From assembly GCA_016293535.1 (NCBI GenBank), contig JAEDEB010000045.1:1-18183 (forward strand): a DNA stretch of 18,183 nucleotides, given 5' to 3'. The position numbers were made by a program, and so were the translations under genes. The notes beneath the pieces were generated by a model, which worked only from the letters and a program-made list of their open reading frames with translations, did not search any database and was not told where the DNA came from. Within the stretch, counting starts at the first letter, position 1; each line of letters begins with the position of its first letter. Origin of the DNA: Bacteroidales bacterium (lineage in GTDB: Bacteria > Bacteroidota > Bacteroidia > Bacteroidales > UBA932). This document shows positions 13,135 through 18,183 of the stretch, piece by piece.

Positions 13135-15786
13135 ATGAAGAAGATGAAGAAATTGACATTGCTTTTCGCATTGGCGCTGGTGCTGCCACTCGCGTCGCAG
13201 GCTCAGGGAATAAAGGTAAGCGCGCCTAACCTCGTGGCTCTCGACGAGCAGTTCAAACTGACCTTTTCAGTCGAGGGGGAGGGAAAGCCTTCCGACTTCC
13301 AGTGGAACTGCAGCAGTGATTTCCAGCTTGTGTGGGGGCCACAGAAGGGCTACTCGTCGTCAACCAGCATAATCAACGGCAAGGTGACAAGTTCTTCCAC
13401 GACTTCATATACATATATACTTATGGCGAAGACCCCGGGGCGCTTTACCCTTCCGGGAGCCACGGCAAAGTTCAACAAGGAGTCGATTTCCTCCGCTCCT
13501 TTCACCATAGAGGTAGTCTCAGGCGGCCAGTCCTCAGGGTCGCAGTCTTCGGGCAACCAGTCTTCGGGCAGCCAGTCCTCGGGTTCCCGCCCTTCGGGCA
13601 GTTCCTCCACCTCAGGGGCTTCTTCTGATGACATATACATGAGGCTTCACCTGAGCTCGACCAGAGTGGTGGTAGGCCAGCCCGTCATCGCGACGGTCAA
13701 ACTTTATCAGAGAGTGGACGTCGCCGGTTTTGACGATGCCCGTTTCCCGTCATTCAACGGTTTCTGGAGCCAGGATATAACCCCACAGGGCGACATCAGT
13801 TTCGTCCGTGAAAAGGTGGGCGACGCGATTTGGAATACAGCGGTGCTGAGGAAATATGTGATAATTCCTCTCGCGTCGGGAGACCTGACCATTGACCCGG
13901 CGGAACTCGTATGCCGCATATATGTCAAGGTGAGCCCGCGTGGACACAGCATCTTCGACGGATTTTTTGACGATTATACGACGGTCAACCGCAGGGTTAC
14001 GACCCCGGCCGTGAAGGTCCATGTCTCTCCTCTTCCTTCCGGTGCACCAGCCTCTTTCGGCGGAGGTGTCGGGGAGTTCAAGCTCAGGGCCCGTCTTGAC
14101 AGGGATTCCCTTGCGACCCATGAGGCTGGCTCCCTTGTCGTGACGGTGAGCGGAAAAGGGAACATTTCCCTGCTTGAGGCTCCGAAGGTCAATTTCCCAC
14201 CGGACTTCGAGGTCTATGACGTGAAGGCAAAGGAGTCCATTGACAAGGCAGGAGGAAGCATAAGCGGCAGCAAGTCATATGAATATCCATTTATTCCGCG
14301 CAGCGGCGGCGACTTCACCATAGACCCTGTGAAATACTCTTACTATGATGTGGCAAAGGGACGCTACGTGACCGCCGAAACTGATTCGCTGCGTCTGCAC
14401 GTTGCCCGCGGCAACGAAAGCGATGCACCCGTATCTTCTGCCGGCGTAGTGGTTCCGGGCGTCACGAAACGCGGAGTCAAGAACCTCAGCGAGGATATCC
14501 GTTTCATAAAGACTGGACTTCCAACCCTTTCGGCAAAGGGTGAATTCTTTGCTGGTTCCGCTCTCTTCTGGATACTCGCCTCCCTGCTTGTCGTGCTGGC
14601 GGCAACCGTATGGGCCCTGCTCAGGAAGGTGGCTGCAAGACGGGCGGACATTGCCGGAAACAGGAACAGGAAGGCTGCGAGGATGGCGCTCAAGAGGCTC
14701 AAGCTTTCTGAGTCCTTCCTCCGTCAGAACCTGTATACTGCCTTCTATGAGGAACTTCACAAGGCTCTGCTAAACTTCGTTTCGGACAAGCTGAACCTTC
14801 CTGCCGGGGAACTTTCCAGGGAACATATGACGGAGGAACTGGCAAGGGGCGGCGTCACGGAAGGGGCAATCGCTGACTTTATGGAGGTGCTCGATGCCTG
14901 TGAGTTCGCCAGATATGCCCCAGATGCGGGTCACGATGCGATGGAGGCCCACTACAGGAAGGCGTTGGACGCAATTTCATCCATTGATTCAGGTATGAAG
15001 AAGAAAACCGCAGGAAAGGGTGCGACCGCCGTGGTGGCGACCCTGCTGATGCTCCTGCCTGCATTCGGTGTTGCTGATGCGGCAGAATATACGGATTCGC
15101 TCTGGAACGAAGGTGTCAGGGCTTATACCGAAGGTACATGGGACCTCGCTGTCTCGGCATGGACCGCAATTGAGGCGGCCGGTGTGGAATCCCCTGAGCT
15201 TTACACCAATATAGGTGACGCCTGGTACAAGTCCCAGTCCTACGCCAAGGCCATACTCTATTATGAGCGTGCGCTGAAGCTCGATCCTTCTGACGCGGAT
15301 GCAAGGCACAACCTCGAGGTTGCCCGTTCTTTTGTCCAGGATGACATAGAGCCGGTGCCGGAATTCGTGCTCAAGACCTGGTGGCGCAAGTTCTGTTACT
15401 GTACGGGTTCCACCGTATGGGCAGTGCTCAGCCTGGTGTTTTTAGCCTTTGCGCTTGCGCTGCTTCTGACCTTCCTGCTCGGAGGAACTCCCGGGTTGAA
15501 GAAGACTGGCTTTTTCTGCTCGATAGCGGCCCTGCTGATGTCACTTGCGGCCCTGAACTTCTCCCTCGTCCAGAAGCACAGCTATTTCCTTCGCGACGAG
15601 GCCATAGTGATGCGTCCTGTCGTTCCGGTCAAGAGCTCTCCGTCCCAGGACAGCGCTTCCGATCTTTTCATACTTCACGAGGGGACCAAGGTGAAGGTGC
15701 TTGACAACGTGGCCGGATGGACCAATATCCAGCTCGCCGACGGACGTCAGGGCTGGCTCCGCACCGATTACACCGAACTTATCTGA
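13135..15786 (+). CDS. batD: BatD-BatE fusion protein
   Basis: This 883-residue protein joins two proteins normally encoded separately. Residues 1-24 are a signal peptide (ending SQAQG). About 25-470 are the periplasmic BatD region, interrupted by a Ser/Gly/Gln linker (130-163). About 475-498 is a membrane helix, and about 500-620 is a cytoplasmic helical domain. From M621 (base 14995) a second signal-peptide-like segment follows (KKKTAGKG, then a hydrophobic run ending ADA), and after it come BatE features. These are TPRs with YKSQSYAKAILYYERALKLD near 696, two helices (about 760-784 and 791-813) and an SH3-like C-terminus ending QGWLRTDYTELI. No stop separates the parts. The M621 codon could still serve as an internal start for free BatE. 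It follows batC by 19 bases. BatD/E are thought to work with BatA-C, but their activity is unknown. Confidence 0.88.
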   Translation: MKKMKKLTLLFALALVLPLASQAQGIKVSAPNLVALDEQFKLTFSVEGEGKPSDFQWNCSSDFQLVWGPQKGYSSSTSIINGKVTSSSTTSYTYILMAKTPGRFTLPGATAKFNKESISSAPFTIEVVSGGQSSGSQSSGNQSSGSQSSGSRPSGSSSTSGASSDDIYMRLHLSSTRVVVGQPVIATVKLYQRVDVAGFDDARFPSFNGFWSQDITPQGDISFVREKVGDAIWNTAVLRKYVIIPLASGDLTIDPAELVCRIYVKVSPRGHSIFDGFFDDYTTVNRRVTTPAVKVHVSPLPSGAPASFGGGVGEFKLRARLDRDSLATHEAGSLVVTVSGKGNISLLEAPKVNFPPDFEVYDVKAKESIDKAGGSISGSKSYEYPFIPRSGGDFTIDPVKYSYYDVAKGRYVTAETDSLRLHVARGNESDAPVSSAGVVVPGVTKRGVKNLSEDIRFIKTGLPTLSAKGEFFAGSALFWILASLLVVLAATVWALLRKVAARRADIAGNRNRKAARMALKRLKLSESFLRQNLYTAFYEELHKALLNFVSDKLNLPAGELSREHMTEELARGGVTEGAIADFMEVLDACEFARYAPDAGHDAMEAHYRKALDAISSIDSGMKKKTAGKGATAVVATLLMLLPAFGVADAAEYTDSLWNEGVRAYTEGTWDLAVSAWTAIEAAGVESPELYTNIGDAWYKSQSYAKAILYYERALKLDPSDADARHNLEVARSFVQDDIEPVPEFVLKTWWRKFCYCTGSTVWAVLSLVFLAFALALLLTFLLGGTPGLKKTGFFCSIAALLMSLAALNFSLVQKHSYFLRDEAIVMRPVVPVKSSPSQDSASDLFILHEGTKVKVLDNVAGWTNIQLADGRQGWLRTDYTELI
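13528..13602 (+). repeat. Five 15-base units encoding QSSGS linker in BatD
   Basis: Five consecutive 15-base units encode QSSGS, QSSGN, QSSGS, QSSGS and RPSGS (residues 132-156), followed by more Ser/Thr/Gly. This is a flexible linker between an N-terminal beta domain and the next BatD domain. The unit length preserves the frame. Such linkers vary in length between relatives. Confidence 0.85.
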
Positions 15787-15797
15787 AATTGAGCGAT

Positions 15798-16949
15798 ATG
15801 ATGACAACCAGACTTCATTTCCCGGCAGCAATTCTGGCCGCCCTGCTTTTCGCCGCCCAGGCCACCGCTGCTTCCGCCGGCACTCATGCCCAGGCTAGCG
15901 CCGCTCCGGCTCAGGGAGCTCCGCTGCGCCTTGGGGTCGCCGGCGTCAGCCATGGACATATAGCCAATATTACGGACAATCTCGACAAGGGAATTTTCGA
16001 ACTCGTCGGAGTCTATGAGGCCGATGCGGGATACCGTGAGGACAACCCTCTCCGGAGGAAGGCCGATGCCTCCATTTTCTATGACGACCTGGGCCGTATG
16101 CTCGACGAAACCCGTCCGGAGGCTGTGGTCTGCTTCGGCTCAATCAAGGACCATCTTGCTACCGTCCGCGAATGCGCTCCCCGACACATCCACGTTATGG
16201 TGGAGAAACCGCTCGGGGCCAGTCTCAGGGATGCGCGCGAAATGGTTTCTCTTGCAAGCCGTTACGGTATACTGCTGCTGACCAACTACGAGACCTCGTG
16301 GTATCCTTCGAATGCCTTCGTGAAGTCTTTGGTGGATGAGGGCAGGCTCGGCAGACTGGTCAGGATGAACGTTTTCGACGGCCATTCCGGCCCTGTCGAG
16401 ATAGGATGCGCTCCACGTTTCACCGACTGGCTGACCGACCCTGTGCTCAACGGTGGTGGTGCAGTCATTGATTTCGGCTGCTACGGAGCCAATCTCGCGA
16501 CCTGGCTTCTCGGAAACGAACGTCCTGTCAGCGTGACCGCTGTCCTTCATACGGCAAAGCCTGGTGTGTATCCCAAGGTCGACGACGATGCGACCATACT
16601 CCTCGACTATGCATCCGGGGTGACCGTCCAGATCATGGGCTCGTGGTGCTGGCCGTACAACAGGAAGGATATGTTCGTATATGGTCTGGAAGGATATGTG
16701 TATCAGAAGGATGCAACACATTTGGACGTGCTTGCAAAGAATCACGCGGGAAAATACGACAGTGTGACAGCACCGGCGCTTCCGAGCCCATCGGACAATC
16801 CTTTCGCTTATCTGCGCGCAGCCGTACGCGGTGAAATCACCGTGGCTCCGACAGATCTTGCCTCGATGGAGAACAATCTCATTGTCAATGAGATACTGGA
16901 TGCTGCCCTTCGCAGCGCCCGTTCCGGCCGTAGCATCCGTCTCCGCTGA
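15798..16949 (+). CDS. Exported Gfo/Idh/MocA-family oxidoreductase
   Basis: The 383-residue protein has an N-terminal signal-like segment (about 8-26, Ala-rich, no twin-arginine motif), then a Rossmann domain with LGVAGVSHGH (45-54), the family's EKPLG motif (136-140, with the catalytic-type Lys) and a C-terminal domain with GGGAVIDFGCYGANL. The family uses NAD(P) to oxidise or reduce sugars or related compounds. The nucleotide loop has GVAGVSHGH instead of the usual GxGxxG, and the His/Asp pair normal after the GGG motif is replaced by Tyr/Asn (CYGAN), so the substrate or activity may differ. I chose ATG 15798 (followed by ATG 15801). An upstream in-frame ATG (15717) lies inside the BatD-BatE gene. 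It begins 11 bases after that gene, so cotranscription is likely but not shown. Confidence 0.85.
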   Translation: MMTTRLHFPAAILAALLFAAQATAASAGTHAQASAAPAQGAPLRLGVAGVSHGHIANITDNLDKGIFELVGVYEADAGYREDNPLRRKADASIFYDDLGRMLDETRPEAVVCFGSIKDHLATVRECAPRHIHVMVEKPLGASLRDAREMVSLASRYGILLLTNYETSWYPSNAFVKSLVDEGRLGRLVRMNVFDGHSGPVEIGCAPRFTDWLTDPVLNGGGAVIDFGCYGANLATWLLGNERPVSVTAVLHTAKPGVYPKVDDDATILLDYASGVTVQIMGSWCWPYNRKDMFVYGLEGYVYQKDATHLDVLAKNHAGKYDSVTAPALPSPSDNPFAYLRAAVRGEITVAPTDLASMENNLIVNEILDAALRSARSGRSIRLR

Positions 16950-17004
16950 TACACTCGCCAGTGGCGCATAGTCGGCAACGCGGCGCCGGCGTCAGCATCT
17001 CCGC
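16950..17004. other. Convergent intergenic gap between the oxidoreductase and the 5'-nucleotidase
   Basis: These 55 bases separate convergent stops. They are GC-rich and contain a weak stem (GTCGGC at 16971-16976 with GCCGGC at 16985-16990, one G-T pair, 8-base loop) and a short CGCCA/TGGCG inverted repeat at 16956-16966. Neither is followed by a T run, so I do not call a terminator. No gene is visible here. Confidence 0.5.
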
Positions 17005-18183
17005 CTACAGAATGGTGATGCGGCCCTGGGGCTTGCTGTAGCGGGCAGGAACGCTGCCTTTGAGAGTTTCCTTGATAAAGAGTTCCAGCACGTTGACGTC
17101 CAGAATGCCCAGACTCCTGACCTCGGCAGGGAACATGGTGTATCCGTCACCCTTGTTCCGGAGCGTGTAGACGGCACCTGCCACCGTGTATTCAGCCTTG
17201 GGGTCAAGCGGAACGAAGCCTTTCGACTCATCTCCGACCATCACCTCCCTTACTCTTCTCTGGGGCCCGGAGAAGCCTGCGAACAGCTGTTCTTTGTCCA
17301 CGATTACAGGTGAAGGAACGCGGCTGTCAATGGTCAGGCGCAGTCCTGAAACCTGAAGGAAGCCGCCGAATTCTTCCGGAAGCATGGATGCCGAGTATTC
17401 GAGGGCATCCAGTATCACCTGTCCGGAGGCCTTGACAACACCTACGTCGTTCAAGAATGGGAAAAGCCTGAAGATGTCGTTGAAACTCAGTTCCCCGGCA
17501 GAAATCGCCGCCCGTATCGAACCGCCTCCGCAGATTGCAATGTCGCTGCCTGCAATGCTGCGTATCGCGTCCGCGCAGAAATCGCCGAGCCCTGTTTCCT
17601 TCCTTCTGGAGGTGCGGGGGCCGGTCTCGTCTTCAGCAGGCATATCCGCCTTGCACTGGCCTATGAATGATGACGAGAAGTGATCGTATTCCTGCTGTAT
17701 AGCCTCGCTTACTGCAGCGACTGCGCTGTCTTTCAGAGGATATTCGCGTGTGGTGATTATACTGCTGCGGAGCTTTCCGTCCGTTCCGATTTCCAGCTGT
17801 CCGATGTTCTCGAAATATGCACCTGTGGAGCAGAGAAGGACAGTATTCCCATTCTTGTCCTTGATGCGATGACCTGCTATCAGGTTGTGGGCGTGGCCGT
17901 CCAGAACGGCGTCGAGCCCGGAAGTTCCGGCAATGAGTTCGGGCGAGGTGATGCATCCGACGGTCTTGTCGTCACCCAGATGGGAAAGGGCGATGACATA
18001 GTCGGCTCCAGCAGCACGGACCTCGTCTATATATCCCTGGACCAGGGAACAGAGGTCGTCAGCGTGGAGGGTGTAGATGAAGTTGCCGTTCCCGTCCTGG
18101 AAGTTTGCCGGGGTCGAGGAAACGAAGCTCGAAGGGGTGGCTATGCCTATGACCGCTATCTTCCTGCCGCCCCTGCTGAAAAT
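17005..18183 (-). CDS. 5'-nucleotidase/UshA-type metallophosphoesterase, N-terminus cut by window edge
   Basis: The frame is open from the right window edge to TAG at 17005 (392 residues). The N-terminal part here is the end of the calcineurin-like phosphoesterase domain: VIALSHLG then LDGHAHN, whose histidines are metal ligands. The C-terminal 5'-nucleotidase domain follows, with GLGDFCADAIRS, ICGGGSIRAAI (family NGGGIR loop) and ASGQVILDALEYSA. The family removes phosphate from nucleotides or related esters, usually in the periplasm. The signal peptide and first metal motifs lie outside the window. Here the loop reads CGGGSIR, a small change from NGGGIR. A shorter start at 17643 inside the frame only yields the C-terminal domain and is not the real start. 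It faces the Bat/oxidoreductase run tail to tail. The exact substrate is unresolved. Confidence 0.9.
   Translation of the reverse strand: MFSRGGRKIAVIGIATPSSFVSSTPANFQDGNGNFIYTLHADDLCSLVQGYIDEVRAAGADYVIALSHLGDDKTVGCITSPELIAGTSGLDAVLDGHAHNLIAGHRIKDKNGNTVLLCSTGAYFENIGQLEIGTDGKLRSSIITTREYPLKDSAVAAVSEAIQQEYDHFSSSFIGQCKADMPAEDETGPRTSRRKETGLGDFCADAIRSIAGSDIAICGGGSIRAAISAGELSFNDIFRLFPFLNDVGVVKASGQVILDALEYSASMLPEEFGGFLQVSGLRLTIDSRVPSPVIVDKEQLFAGFSGPQRRVREVMVGDESKGFVPLDPKAEYTVAGAVYTLRNKGDGYTMFPAEVRSLGILDVNVLELFIKETLKGSVPARYSKPQGRITIL

Noticed and set aside
16971..16990. Terminator between the convergent genes
   Set aside because: The stem is six pairs with a wobble and an eight-base loop and has no T run on either side. 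In such GC-rich sequence it may occur by chance.
17005..17643. Short stand-alone nucleotidase C-terminal gene, suggesting a broken gene
   Set aside because: Reading the same frame upstream shows no stop up to the window edge, and the phosphoesterase motifs SHLG and GHAHN lie in frame, so the gene is intact here and only cut by the window.

Overview
This window looks like a piece of a Bacteroidales chromosome. The sequence is moderately GC-rich, with frequent AGG (Arg) and ATA (Ile) codons. It carries a Bat-type moxR/DUF58/VWA operon, a TonB-ExbBD cassette, a Bacteroides-type ParC, and a promoter of the Bacteroidetes TTTG / TAnnTTTG class. The GC content and the BatD-BatE arrangement may point to a Rikenellaceae-like or other high-GC Bacteroidales lineage, but I cannot fix the genus from sequence reading alone.

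Left arm (1 to about 7319, all minus strand). Reading in the direction of transcription there is truA (tRNA pseudouridine synthase), a hairpin that may end it, a good promoter, and then a tight run of exbB, exbD, tonB, an rluB-like pseudouridine synthase with a long repetitive N-terminal tail, era (ribosome-assembly GTPase) and parC (topoisomerase IV subunit A, cut by the left edge). Gaps in this run are 1 to 30 bases, or a one-base overlap, so it is probably one transcript that mixes envelope energisation, rRNA modification, ribosome assembly and chromosome decatenation.

Right arm (7378 to 16949, plus strand), divergent from truA across a 58-base AT-rich gap. This is a complete Bat ('Bacteroides aerotolerance') operon: moxR AAA+ ATPase, DUF58 protein, a two-segment membrane protein, batA and batB (membrane VWA proteins), batC (TPR protein with a long Gln/Asn/Asp repeat) and a single 883-codon gene that joins batD and batE in frame. 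Most junctions overlap by 1 or 4 bases. A signal-peptide-bearing Gfo/Idh/MocA-type oxidoreductase follows 11 bases after the fusion gene and may be cotranscribed. The MoxR ATPase is expected to act with the VWA/DUF58 proteins. BatA, BatB and the three-segment membrane protein complex would display VWA, TPR, BatD and SH3-like modules at the inner membrane. The biochemical task of Bat systems is not settled.

Right edge: a secreted 5'-nucleotidase/UshA-type metallophosphoesterase is on the minus strand, convergent with the oxidoreductase, and its N-terminal part lies beyond the window.

I see no tRNA, rRNA, CRISPR array, insertion sequence, prophage or integrase. No stretch longer than about 130 bases lacks a gene. 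The window holds mostly known families. The points that stand out are the BatD-BatE fusion, the low-complexity tails in BatC and RluB, the unusual quinolone-pocket residues of ParC, and the oxidoreductase at the end of the Bat operon.
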